A stretch of DNA of 48,163 bases, taken from the NCBI GenBank assembly GCA_927407015.1, contig CAKMJT010000050.1, positions 1-48,163 on the forward strand, read 5' to 3'. The DNA comes from an uncultured Proteiniphilum sp. (GTDB taxonomy: Bacteria > Bacteroidota > Bacteroidia > Bacteroidales > Dysgonomonadaceae). The notes under the pieces are model-generated. The model was given only the letters and a program-made list of their open reading frames with translations, searched no databases and was not told where the DNA came from. The translations under genes and the position numbers were made by a program. This document shows, piece after piece, positions 24,460-32,799 of the stretch (the first letter of the stretch is position 1; each line of letters opens with the position of its first letter).

Positions 24460-25902
24460 CTACCAATCTATTTCTTCTGTTATAGCCTTTATAAAGGCTA
24501 TTTTTTTTAATTCTAAATTGCTGTGAATTTGGATTAATCCTTCTGGTGCTGTAAAAAAATTAGCAAGTGCCTGCTTTAATCCATTTTCGTTAAGTCCAGT
24601 AACATTATAATTCTCTATTTTTTTTGTAATATCTAATCCGTCATAGGTAATGCTACTTATTACCTGATACGCAATATCTTCGCCTATTACATTTGTGGTG
24701 TTGTGTGTTGATGAAACAACATTAATGTCTATATATTCATCTGATGATTTAGGTATGTATATCAATTTGTAATTCGTATTTTCTAATAACTTGGAAATAA
24801 AATCAAACGATGATTTTAAATTTACGCTTTTTCTTAATGCCAATATCTTTTGCAAAAAATAATTCTTTGTTTTCTCCTTTCTAAATTCGCCATGTGCATT
24901 AAAATATATCTCAAAAAGAATTCCATTTAAAAGATGATTTTCCCCAGCTATAGAGTATTTTGATATGTTTGTGCTTATTGATTCCATAAAATTAACCGCA
25001 CTGCGAGCAGCACCACTTGCTTGAAGAATATTTCTCCCTAATATAAATAATTGATTTTTGTTTAATTGACTGGCAGGTATTGATAATAGTTTGTCTAATG
25101 CTGGGTTTTGTTTGTTCCAATTCTGTGACCTTACATCCTTTATAAGATTGCCAAACTCATCAGTTTCTCCATAATCAATATCTTTAACAACCTTATCATC
25201 ATATGGAATTGCAATAGAATGAACTAATTGTCCTGTATTGAAATAGTAATCATTAATCAACGAAGTATGTTCCCATGTTGTCCGCTTTCCTTCACTTAAC
25301 GCATAAACAGTTTTGCGGACTTTTTTGAATAATTCTTCTACAGAAAGATGTTCTCTCCCAATATATTTTAAGAGTGCACCTGTATAAACGCTATGCCCCT
25401 CAAAACCCTCATCGCTTGCTCCCTCATTAGGAGATGTGGAAAAAGCGAGAAGAGTACCTTTTGGTGCAAACATTGGAGCTAAAGTAGCATTTCCGCCTCT
25501 ATCAAAAGCCCTTCTGCATGCATCAATTATTGCAATGTTAATTTTATTAGTATTTTTCTTGTATATATCTAAAATTTCACTTAATCTAATACTGTTTCGC
25601 CCAGCATGATATTTATCGGAAGGGGGAATTTGACAATCAATCGAAGCTAAATAATTTTCTCCATCTAACTCATATCCATGTCCTGCAAAATAGAAAATAG
25701 AAGCATCGTAGTTTGCTATTTTATTTTCAAAATCTGCAAGTAAATCAGAACAATCACTTGCTGTGCAATCGTACTTTGAAATTACATCAAATCCAAGTCT
25801 TTCAAAAACCTGATTAATTGAGGTCGCATCATTAATCGCATTCGCTAATTTTGCTCCCTCGTGATATTCGTTGTTTCCTATGATTAATGCGAGTGTTTTC
25901 AT
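24460..25902 (-). CDS. Caspase-like (C14) protease, candidate defence effector
   Basis: 480 residues. The N-terminal caspase-like domain begins KTLALIIGNNEYHE, with the catalytic His75 in FYFAGHGYE and Cys129 in IIDACRRAF; EGHSVYTGALLKYI (about 170-183) lies in the substrate-binding part. The C-terminal 270 residues match no domain I know. Caspase-like proteases in bacteria often act as suicide effectors after phage sensing. It lies 27 bp after the nuclease-like gene and is probably co-transcribed with it. The low GC of the pair against the flanking CTn genes suggests separate acquisition. Confidence 0.85.
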   Translation of the reverse strand: MKTLALIIGNNEYHEGAKLANAINDATSINQVFERLGFDVISKYDCTASDCSDLLADFENKIANYDASIFYFAGHGYELDGENYLASIDCQIPPSDKYHAGRNSIRLSEILDIYKKNTNKINIAIIDACRRAFDRGGNATLAPMFAPKGTLLAFSTSPNEGASDEGFEGHSVYTGALLKYIGREHLSVEELFKKVRKTVYALSEGKRTTWEHTSLINDYYFNTGQLVHSIAIPYDDKVVKDIDYGETDEFGNLIKDVRSQNWNKQNPALDKLLSIPASQLNKNQLFILGRNILQASGAARSAVNFMESISTNISKYSIAGENHLLNGILFEIYFNAHGEFRKEKTKNYFLQKILALRKSVNLKSSFDFISKLLENTNYKLIYIPKSSDEYIDINVVSSTHNTTNVIGEDIAYQVISSITYDGLDITKKIENYNVTGLNENGLKQALANFFTAPEGLIQIHSNLELKKIAFIKAITEEIDW

Positions 25903-25929
25903 TGATCATGTAATGAATTAAAAATTAAA

Positions 25930-26760
25930 CTATACAGACTCTGTCATTTTTTTAACAAACATATCCATGAAGTAGGAAATATTATTTTCGATATAATTTT
26001 GCAAACCTTCTTTTGTTACAAAATCAACTAAATATCTATCTTTCAATTTCTTGGAATTTATTTCTCTTGTAAAATGAACGAAGTCTATTTTATTTATAGT
26101 TTCTGTATCTACATTGGCATTTATTGAGTATAAATCAGAGTTTAAAACGATAATAGGGTAATATACAACGTAGTTTTTCCATTCTGTATTTCTAATCATC
26201 GAAGAATCCTCTTTTTTATAAAAATCTAAGCATTTAATCATTGGAATAAGAAGATTGTCATAAATGCCATCATGAAGAGCAGACCAATCTTTCCCTTTTC
26301 TTATTATTTTGCAGAACTGAGTAGCTTTTGCATTTTCAGTTGAATAAGGGTAAATCGTTTCAATGTTAAAATATTTAAACCCAGTGAATGTGTAAAATGA
26401 ATTAGGCTTTCCTTCAATAGGTTTTTTATATTCTTTGTGCGGGAATAAAAAATTGGGTGGAGAGTAATTCTTATCTACATCATTTTTATTCCGACAAATA
26501 AAAACAAATGGATTAGTGTTGTTTTTACATTCACATAAAATTCTAACACCTATGGATATTTTCTTTTCTTCGTCATAAAAGAAACGTTTATAACCCATAA
26601 CGTCTATTTCTCTCGACTTTTCTTCATCTATATCAATAAAAGCAACATTCGGTTGGATATAGAAGTTGTTTCTTTCTAATATCGTTCCTATTTCCTGCTC
26701 AAATAAATATCCTGAATCATTTACTGCTTTTAATATTTCTTCTTTTGTCGGATTTTCCAT
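25930..26760 (-). CDS. PD-(D/E)XK nuclease-like protein paired with the caspase
   Basis: 276 residues. A helix with acidic residues (YLFEQEIGTIL, about 18-28) is followed by REIDVMGY (Asp53) and ILCECKNNTNPF (Glu77 and Lys79), the order and spacing of a PD-(D/E)XK restriction-type nuclease core. The rest, about 100-276, is unlike any family I recall. It is the first gene of the minus-strand pair, directly behind a good promoter. It could cut DNA, or use the fold to bind it and trigger the caspase. Metal-dependent nuclease activity is inferred from three residues only. Confidence 0.65.
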   Translation of the reverse strand: MENPTKEEILKAVNDSGYLFEQEIGTILERNNFYIQPNVAFIDIDEEKSREIDVMGYKRFFYDEEKKISIGVRILCECKNNTNPFVFICRNKNDVDKNYSPPNFLFPHKEYKKPIEGKPNSFYTFTGFKYFNIETIYPYSTENAKATQFCKIIRKGKDWSALHDGIYDNLLIPMIKCLDFYKKEDSSMIRNTEWKNYVVYYPIIVLNSDLYSINANVDTETINKIDFVHFTREINSKKLKDRYLVDFVTKEGLQNYIENNISYFMDMFVKKMTESV

Positions 26761-26783
26761 ACATCAATCTATAATTATTCCTG

Positions 26784-26814
26784 CAAAATTACCCATAAAA
26801 AAGCACCTGACAAA
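26784..26814 (-). promoter_or_regulatory. Promoter of the nuclease-caspase pair
   Basis: On the minus strand TTTG (26814-26811) and TAATTTTG (26791-26784) are 19 bp apart, about 24 bases before the nuclease start. The TTTG box lies in the loop of the terminator hairpin of the preceding tra operon. Confidence 0.7.
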
Positions 26815-26829
26815 ATTGCTTGACAGGTG
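26804..26829 (-). terminator. Terminator at the end of the tra operon
   Basis: Stem CACCTG/CAGGTG with flanking A and T runs; on the minus strand it is followed by CTTTTTTATG, about 30 bases after the PH-domain gene stop. Confidence 0.65.
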
Positions 26830-26859
26830 TTTTTCAACAAGTTGGCGGAAGTCGTTTGT

Positions 26860-27315
26860 TTACATGCGATACAGGGCAATCTGCTCATTTAACGCTTTCT
26901 TAAACCGATACGGTTTGACGACATAATAGTAGCAGTTGGTAGCACCACCAGTCGTAACCACGATAGAGCCATAGCCGAAGATACGCCCAGCAATACTTTG
27001 TACCACCTGAATACCCTCGCATTTGGCAAGCACCAGTTCAACCATCCTGCGGCTAATAACCCCTGTTTTGATAATCACACGTTTGTTGGTTACGGCATAG
27101 ATTGAGCCGACTTTCACAAATACACGCTGAACGAGGGAAACCAATCCCAAGAACAGCAACGTAAGCCCTAAATAGTGTGTTATTTTGACTTCATCACAAT
27201 AGCACATGAATCCGATAGCCAACAATATGGCAGGTTGCAGGAACAGAAATATATGTATCCTTGCCCTGTATCGGATTTCCTCTCCGTGCTGTAAATATGT
27301 AGTAAGAAATTTCAT
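26860..27315 (-). CDS. Bacterial PH-domain membrane protein
   Basis: 151 residues. Two hydrophobic segments at about 24-41 and 49-66 are followed by a bacterial PH-like domain: GSIYAVTNKRVIIKTGVISRRMVELVLAKCEGIQVVQSIAGRIFGYGSIVVTTGG. This pattern (YxxTNxRxxxxxG) is typical of YdbS/bPH2 proteins. It is the last gene of the tra operon and overlaps the M23 peptidase gene by 4 bases. It may steady the transfer machine at the membrane or be a cargo gene; the function is unknown. Confidence 0.82.
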   Translation of the reverse strand: MKFLTTYLQHGEEIRYRARIHIFLFLQPAILLAIGFMCYCDEVKITHYLGLTLLFLGLVSLVQRVFVKVGSIYAVTNKRVIIKTGVISRRMVELVLAKCEGIQVVQSIAGRIFGYGSIVVTTGGATNCYYYVVKPYRFKKALNEQIALYRM

Positions 27316-27914
27316 GCTGTTTCTTCGTTTAATGTTTGTTTATTCATTATTGCAATCAGACAGTAGCACCATTCAGCAGGATTCAGATAGCGTTTGCCTT
27401 TCCTTATCTCATAATGCAAATGGCTACCTGTTGATATTCCCGAATTGCCAACACAGGCAATTTGCGTGGCGATACTTACCGTATCTCCTATATTTACTGT
27501 TGTCTTACTTAAATGTGCGTAAAACGAACGGAAATTCCCTGCGTGTTCAATCTCAATAAAGTAGCCATAGCCTGAACAATAACCCTTACGAATCACTTCA
27601 CCGTTACCAGTAGCATACACGGGAGTTCCTTTCGTTTTGGGTATATCAATCCCTGTATGGAATTTCTGCACCTTGTAAATTGGGTGGTAGCGCATTCCGA
27701 AGCCTGACGAAATACGCAAAGGCTTCTTTATCGGAAAAATAACGGGATAATCGCATAGTTCGTCAATGGTCATTTGCATGGAGTCGACAATCCGTCTGAA
27801 CTCTGTTGCCGAATAAGCCAGTTCCGTGCATTTTTCTATCTCCGATTTTCTGGTCGGTTGTCCCCATGCAGGTACATACGTCAGAAGAATGAAGATTATT
27901 ACAGAATATTTCAT
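27312..27914 (-). CDS. M23 (LytM) peptidase of the transfer apparatus
   Basis: 200 residues from the ATG at 27914, chosen for the signal peptide MKYSVIIFILLTYVPAWG; the frame is open 15 codons further up. The LytM core has HTGIDIPKTKGTPV (metal His and Asp) and HLHYEIR (HxH). It should cut peptidoglycan cross-links and so open a passage for the transfer channel, the job of VirB1-like enzymes in other systems. Its place near the end of the tra operon supports this. All zinc ligands are present, so it should be active. Confidence 0.9.
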   Translation of the reverse strand: MKYSVIIFILLTYVPAWGQPTRKSEIEKCTELAYSATEFRRIVDSMQMTIDELCDYPVIFPIKKPLRISSGFGMRYHPIYKVQKFHTGIDIPKTKGTPVYATGNGEVIRKGYCSGYGYFIEIEHAGNFRSFYAHLSKTTVNIGDTVSIATQIACVGNSGISTGSHLHYEIRKGKRYLNPAEWCYCLIAIMNKQTLNEETA

Positions 27915-27972
27915 AATCAAATTAATAAATGCGGTAAATACCCGAAGTAATTCAGGCACTTACCGCATCGGT

Positions 27973-28512
27973 TTATTCAAAGTCCTGATACATTTGACTG
28001 TATTGCCCTTTTACCAACCCCAACTCGTCAAATATGATTTGTTTCGGGAGCAGCTTGTGGCAGAAGTAACTTGAACCGAAAGGAACACGATTCAGGTCGT
28101 TGTACTGGACACGTTTGTTGAACAATAATAGTTGCAGTTCCCTGTCTTTGAATAGCCGACTGGGAGAAGCATCGTTTAGCCAAAAGTTGGACATTAGCAA
28201 TCCGAACGGTTTACCCAGTTCCAAGCAACGTCCGAATACCTCTATTTTGTTGCTGAATGGCGGATTTGATATGATTATATCCCATCGTTCAGGCTCATAG
28301 CTGAAGAAATCCTGCCCTGTGGCAATGTGGGAGTAAACCACGTCAAACCCTGCTTCTTTCAGGGCAAATACAAATTCGCTGTTCTTCGTATCGAACGGAC
28401 ACCAAATGATTTTCCCTTTCGGCAGATACTTGACAATCGGCAAAACGGCGTAACGGGGAGTGTACTTCTCATCGTACTTGCTCGGACTTAGGAATTTGGC
28501 ATAATTATTCAT
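27973..28512 (-). CDS. Methyltransferase-like protein (NPPF motif)
   Basis: 179 residues. IIISNPPFSNK at about 78-88 is the NPPF motif of N6-adenine methyltransferases, and IIWCPFDTKNSEFVFALKEAGFDVVYSHI looks like a shortened SAM-binding strand. The glycine-rich FxGxG motif is missing, as in many small phage and CTn versions. It could methylate element DNA to escape host restriction during transfer, but loss of catalysis is possible. It overlaps the traQ-like gene by 8 bases. Confidence 0.7.
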   Translation of the reverse strand: MNNYAKFLSPSKYDEKYTPRYAVLPIVKYLPKGKIIWCPFDTKNSEFVFALKEAGFDVVYSHIATGQDFFSYEPERWDIIISNPPFSNKIEVFGRCLELGKPFGLLMSNFWLNDASPSRLFKDRELQLLLFNKRVQYNDLNRVPFGSSYFCHKLLPKQIIFDELGLVKGQYSQMYQDFE

Positions 28513-28945
28513 CTTCCTGTTCCTCGCTATCCCCGCTGTCGTTCTGCCAACTAAAGTTCTTTTGTACTACCTGCCCGAAGTTATCTTCGATATACACGTC
28601 GATAACCTGTTGGTCGGTTGAGTGCGAAGTATAGTAAAGTCGGAACGTCGTTCTATCCAACGGATAGAGGTCATTCGGCAGGAACACCGTTCCGTCATCC
28701 ATTCTCAATTCTCCTTTGCCATCTGTTTGGAACATCCGAATGAAGAACTTTGCTTGGTCGTAGTTACCCTCTTTTACCAACTGACACCTGATTTCCGCAG
28801 TTTCTCCCTGAACGATTTTTTTCTGAACTGGCATACATACCAAATCAAATGTGTAAACCTGATTAATATCCAAATCGTCGCTACAGGCACAGACTATTGC
28901 GCCGAGCAATAGCGTGTATAAGAAATATGCTAATGTTTTTTTCAT
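28505..28945 (-). CDS. traQ: TraQ-like lipoprotein (DUF3872)
   Basis: 146 residues. The lipobox is AIVCAC after a hydrophobic stretch, so the protein is lipid-anchored, and the tail is acidic (DSGDSEEQEDE). The body matches DUF3872, present in CTn transfer regions as TraQ. Its exact part in mating is unknown. It follows traO by 12 bp. Confidence 0.8.
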   Translation of the reverse strand: MKKTLAYFLYTLLLGAIVCACSDDLDINQVYTFDLVCMPVQKKIVQGETAEIRCQLVKEGNYDQAKFFIRMFQTDGKGELRMDDGTVFLPNDLYPLDRTTFRLYYTSHSTDQQVIDVYIEDNFGQVVQKNFSWQNDSGDSEEQEDE

Positions 28946-28957
28946 TGTGTTTCTATT

Positions 28958-29542
28958 TTAATTGATTATAAACTTTAAGCCTGCTCCAAATGTGAAATGG
29001 AAATGACCTGTCGAAGTTCCCCACAAAATCCGCTCACGGGCGGTCAGGAGAAGGACAACACGGTCGGACAGATAGGTTTCCATTTCCAACGTAATCGCAC
29101 CGCCGTAGATAAATGCGTCTTCATTCCGAAGCGTAGAACCGTCAAAGAGTGTCTTTTCTCCCCAGTTGCTTGTTTCGTATCCGGCGAGTGCAGATCCGCC
29201 CAAAGAAAACAGGACTACTTTGTTGCGGTCGGAAAGAAATTTCAGGTAATAACCGCCCTCTGCCGTGAACTGGTTGACAGGTATTCTGTCTTCCTTATAT
29301 GGATAGTATTTATTGAGAAACTCCGCACCGAACACCCATTTATTGGCGTGTTTGGTATAGGTTGCCATCGACAACCCGAAGTAATAGCCCAGTTCATTCT
29401 TTTTGTCCAACGAATGAAATCCGTCCACCATTCCACCAGTTACCTGAATGCCTTGCATTCCCGGCAAACAACGCTGTGCGTGTACTTGGTCTATAAAGAC
29501 CAGGCACAACGCAAACGTTAATATAATTGATAACCTTTTCAT
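28958..29542 (-). CDS. traO: Conjugative transposon protein TraO
   Basis: 194 residues. Signal peptide MKRLSIILTFALCLVFIDQVHA; the mature part has many alternating aromatic strands (GYYFGLSMATYTKHANKWVFGAEFLNKYY), as in small outer-membrane beta-barrels, and ends in a strand HFHFTFGAGLKFIIN with an aromatic near the end. It is probably an outer-membrane component of the mating channel. traN lies 2 bp upstream on the same strand. Confidence 0.85.
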   Translation of the reverse strand: MKRLSIILTFALCLVFIDQVHAQRCLPGMQGIQVTGGMVDGFHSLDKKNELGYYFGLSMATYTKHANKWVFGAEFLNKYYPYKEDRIPVNQFTAEGGYYLKFLSDRNKVVLFSLGGSALAGYETSNWGEKTLFDGSTLRNEDAFIYGGAITLEMETYLSDRVVLLLTARERILWGTSTGHFHFTFGAGLKFIIN

Positions 29543-29544
29543 GG

Positions 29545-30489
29545 TTATTTCACTTTGAGTTCGTTAATAACTTTGGCTCTCACGAGGTTAGCATTTTCGA
29601 CAATGAACGATTGGTGTCGCCCGCCCTCTTTTTCGTTCAGTTCAATGATAAGGTGCTTATCATCCGGAATAGTGAATTTCGGCAGGGTAAATACTACACG
29701 TTCCGTTCTCTTGCCACCTATCAATGTGAGGTTGTTGTGTGCCCTCAATGGCACGACAACCTGTTCCTGAATGGCAGTACGTTTGGCGACTTTCTTATCG
29801 ACGATTTTGAACGTGATATAATCCACATCGAACGGCACATTGGAACTATTCTTCAGTTGCATGTGGAAATAAAGCAATCCGTTATGCGTGTAAATTCCTT
29901 TGAGTGTGTACTGAATACCAAATCGTTTACTGCCAATATGCTTTATTTCCCGATTGTCATTCTTATAAATGGACTTCATAATCAGTTTGACAAGCAAAGG
30001 CGATTCGCTGCCGAGTTCCCTCATGTAAATCTCCATTGCATTGTTCGGGCGATTTACCGCTTCCCCGTCGTGGATAAAGTCGGTCATTTCTACTGACAGT
30101 TTTACGGGTTCATCAGCATATTTCACATTAAAAGTGTAGTACGCACCGTCTTCGGTAATAACCGCCAGATTGCTTTCACGGGAGAAATCACGCAAGGCAG
30201 CTTTCACACGGAGAACGTTTTCCGCTCCGTCCGCTTTGGCTGCCAACAGGTCGGCAGACCCCAAGTCCACATAACGGATTGCCGCAGGGAAAATGATATG
30301 TACCGTCTTATTGAAAGTAACTTCTAAGGCATACGGCGGTATCATGCGGTTAAAGGTTAGTGGTCGTGTCAAACCATCAAAATAGTCCCCTTTAGAGGGC
30401 GAAGAAATGCGCTCCTGTGTTTCCAACTCTTGTGCATTTGCTGTGAATACGCACCCGATAATAGCGAGTGCAAAAAGAAATCGTTTCAT
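29545..30489 (-). CDS. traN: Conjugative transposon protein TraN (VirB9-like)
   Basis: 314 residues with a signal peptide (MKRFLFALAIIGCVFTANA). The body is beta-rich, with RYVDLGSADLLAAKADGAENVLRVKAALRDF near 90-125 and a C-terminal domain ending in a strand rich in Val and Lys. TraN is regarded as the VirB9-type partner of TraM in the envelope-spanning core. The gap to traM upstream holds the CCACTAAAAAAATYC element. Confidence 0.88.
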   Translation of the reverse strand: MKRFLFALAIIGCVFTANAQELETQERISSPSKGDYFDGLTRPLTFNRMIPPYALEVTFNKTVHIIFPAAIRYVDLGSADLLAAKADGAENVLRVKAALRDFSRESNLAVITEDGAYYTFNVKYADEPVKLSVEMTDFIHDGEAVNRPNNAMEIYMRELGSESPLLVKLIMKSIYKNDNREIKHIGSKRFGIQYTLKGIYTHNGLLYFHMQLKNSSNVPFDVDYITFKIVDKKVAKRTAIQEQVVVPLRAHNNLTLIGGKRTERVVFTLPKFTIPDDKHLIIELNEKEGGRHQSFIVENANLVRAKVINELKVK

Positions 30490-30512
30490 ACAAAATTTGT
30501 TTTAATTGTTAA

Positions 30513-30535
30513 TTACTATTGGATTTTTTTAGTGG
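30513..30535 (-). promoter_or_regulatory. Intercistronic element before traN (CCACTAAAAAAATCC core)
   Basis: On the minus strand a 23-nt block made of CCACTAAAAAAATCC followed by AATAGTAA lies between traM and traN. It is preceded by GGAC-GAAA-GTCC, a stable tetraloop hairpin. The same block, with one difference, precedes traE. Confidence 0.7.
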
Positions 30536-30561
30536 CGGACTTTCGTCCTGATTATTATTAT

Positions 30562-31881
30562 TTATGCTTTGGGGAGTAATAAAACTTTGTAGCCTGCCTT
30601 CAGCGTAACTTTTACCTCACGCATTTTCTTACTGAAGAATTGCGATGTACCTTGAATCAGGCTTCGTCCCAAATCGGCTGCAAGCTGTGAGCCTGCGTCA
30701 TCTGTTATCGTAATACTACTCCCCATTGACGTACCCATATTGGCTGCAATCTCTTTCATGGCAGTTACCTCGTCCGAGTTCGGAACGAATATGCCTTGCA
30801 TACCGTCCATATCGTACACTTCCATTTCAACGGGTATCACATTGTCCGCATACTGGATTGAAGTAATGGTAATATGCAGGCGTTCCCCGCCAATCTTTGC
30901 ACTTCCGGTAAGGATAGAATTTGCAGGTATCAGGATATGTCCGGCTCTCATTGGCTCCAACAGGCGGAGTTGTAATTCCTTTCCGTTAGAAATCGTTACG
31001 GTTTGGTACACCGCAGCCCTGATACTGTTTTTATCCGTTACCGTTTCGTTCCCGGCAGCCGTGATAAATCCCATATTACGAGGCTTACTGTATTGCTCCA
31101 AAAAATCATCGTTTTCCATTGGAGCAGCCAACAACGAAACCACGCTTTGGTGGACTTGCGAAACAGGTTTCGGGATAACCTTTTCTTTCAGATTGATTGT
31201 GTTATCCACTGGTTGCACCTGTTCAGGCTGTCCGTTGGGCATATATTTCGCTGCAATCGCATAGGATTTTTCAATAAGTTCCAACTGCCCGTCGGCAGCC
31301 GATTTTTCAGCCAGTTGCCGTTCCAATTCCTGAATGCGGGATTCCATTTCAAGTTGTGCTTGGTTGTCCGCTTGCGTTGCAGGTTGTTCGTACCAGTCAT
31401 TCAACTGTCGGTTTACATCCTGATAGGCACTTGCCGAAGATTGGATTCCGGTTTGTGGAGTGCGATTGTTTGTCGGTACTTCCTGATTATCGGACGGAAT
31501 GGAAGTGTTTACTTCCTGTGCCTTTCTACTTTCTTCCTCTCCGAGCATGAAAGCGAAATCCTGCAAACTCCGCATCTTTTCATTTTGCTTGTTTTGCATG
31601 GCTTCCTGCTCGTAAGCCGTCCGCTTATCTCCTACAATTGCTTCATCTTTGGGAATAGGTAGTTCGGAGTTGAAGCCATCGGGCTGTTCGTCATTCTTAT
31701 CTCCTGAAGGAGCAAAAATGATCCACATAACCCCTGCGAAAATCAGGAAGAACAAGGGATAGACAAGCATCTTTTTCCGCTTCTGAATCTCCTGCGGGGT
31801 AAGTTCCTTTTTCGGCTTTTCCTCTTTCTTTTTTTCTGTAACGTCCGGTTTCCGTTCGTTACTTTCATTTTCTTTACTCAT
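30562..31881 (-). CDS. traM: Conjugative transposon protein TraM (VirB10/TrbI-like)
   Basis: 439 residues. A charged Lys/Glu-rich cytoplasmic tail (1-38) is followed by one transmembrane segment (LVYPLFFLIFAGVMWIIFA), a Gln-rich periplasmic region (about 70-210), and a C-terminal beta domain with LLEPMRAGHILIPANSILTGSAKIGGERLHITITSIQ, the VirB10/TrbI pattern. It should couple the inner-membrane part of the channel to TraN and the outer membrane. It overlaps traL by 8 bases, which suggests coupled translation. Confidence 0.9.
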   Translation of the reverse strand: MSKENESNERKPDVTEKKKEEKPKKELTPQEIQKRKKMLVYPLFFLIFAGVMWIIFAPSGDKNDEQPDGFNSELPIPKDEAIVGDKRTAYEQEAMQNKQNEKMRSLQDFAFMLGEEESRKAQEVNTSIPSDNQEVPTNNRTPQTGIQSSASAYQDVNRQLNDWYEQPATQADNQAQLEMESRIQELERQLAEKSAADGQLELIEKSYAIAAKYMPNGQPEQVQPVDNTINLKEKVIPKPVSQVHQSVVSLLAAPMENDDFLEQYSKPRNMGFITAAGNETVTDKNSIRAAVYQTVTISNGKELQLRLLEPMRAGHILIPANSILTGSAKIGGERLHITITSIQYADNVIPVEMEVYDMDGMQGIFVPNSDEVTAMKEIAANMGTSMGSSITITDDAGSQLAADLGRSLIQGTSQFFSKKMREVKVTLKAGYKVLLLPKA

Positions 31882-32152
31882 AATTGAAATCGTTTAATTG
31901 TTTTACACTATCCGCTTCCTGTTTGTGTTCCAGTTCCAAGCGTTTGATATGTTCTATCTGCATTTGCTGCTGACCGCTTTTTTTGCCCATATTATATATG
32001 GAAGAAACCGTCATGTAGATAGACAAGCTGCCGAACAATAGCAACATGGTAAGGATTACGATTACCCGTGCGTCAGGGCTTAATGGTCTGACAATGCTGC
32101 GGAGTTTGTCTTCCAACCACTCATTTACCTGATTGATTAATTTCCGTATCAT
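31874..32152 (-). CDS. traL: Conjugative transposon protein TraL (DUF3989)
   Basis: 92 residues. A single transmembrane segment (VIVILTMLLLFGSLSIYMTVSSIY, about 30-53) and a soluble helical tail rich in Gln, Glu and Lys fit TraL of CTn elements. Its function is unclear. It overlaps traM by 8 bases and is 2 bp from traK. Confidence 0.85.
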   Translation of the reverse strand: MIRKLINQVNEWLEDKLRSIVRPLSPDARVIVILTMLLLFGSLSIYMTVSSIYNMGKKSGQQQMQIEHIKRLELEHKQEADSVKQLNDFNYE

Positions 32153-32154
32153 GG

Positions 32155-32778
32155 TTATCGGTCTATTGTTCGTAAATCTCTGTTTTCTATTATTTCAAAG
32201 CGTTCCATGATAAATCCGTGCGGGTTATTGTCGCTCCTGACGGAGTTTCTAAGGTCGCAACGTGTTACCAAACTCCGTTCGGTTACATTGCTTGCCCGGA
32301 TTATCATTTGCTTTGCATATACAGTAGTTTTATAAGGATACGCATCGAGATTGCAGGCTACGGAATCAACCTGAATAATCTGATTGATATTCCCCGACAC
32401 AATGCGGTTGTAATAGCCTTTTTCCTGCATATCCTGATAATATTTGAATGCGCTTTTATCGACAAGGAACAATGCCCTGTTGATATTCGATTCAATGGCG
32501 CTTTTATCGGGCGAGAGCGTGAAGAACAGTTCGTGAAATCTTTTCACGTGTTCTCGCGCTTCCACAGGACGGTTTTGCGATAAGTCCTGCGAAAGAGCCA
32601 ACATAAGCGATTTGCCCTCGTCCAATACATAGATTTTCTGCCTTTGTTCTTCGGCGAATACATAGGAACTCCAAACCGAATAGCCTGTTATCCCTGCACA
32701 CAATACTACAAACACAATGGCGATAATCCTTATCTGCTTGAAACTTGTTTCAATATTTTTTAAACTTTTGAACTCCAT
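32155..32778 (-). CDS. traK: Conjugative transposon protein TraK (VirB8-like)
   Basis: 207 residues. An N-terminal cytoplasmic stretch, one transmembrane segment (IRIIAIVFVVLCAGITGYSVWSSYVF, about 17-42) and a periplasmic domain are the layout of VirB8 proteins. The block LALSQDLSQNRPVEAREHVKRFHELFF is typical of Bacteroidota TraK. It should form the inner-membrane base of the channel with TraJ and TraM. traJ is 21 bp upstream. Confidence 0.9.
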   Translation of the reverse strand: MEFKSLKNIETSFKQIRIIAIVFVVLCAGITGYSVWSSYVFAEEQRQKIYVLDEGKSLMLALSQDLSQNRPVEAREHVKRFHELFFTLSPDKSAIESNINRALFLVDKSAFKYYQDMQEKGYYNRIVSGNINQIIQVDSVACNLDAYPYKTTVYAKQMIIRASNVTERSLVTRCDLRNSVRSDNNPHGFIMERFEIIENRDLRTIDR

Positions 32779-32799
32779 GTTTTTAAATCCATTAATTGA

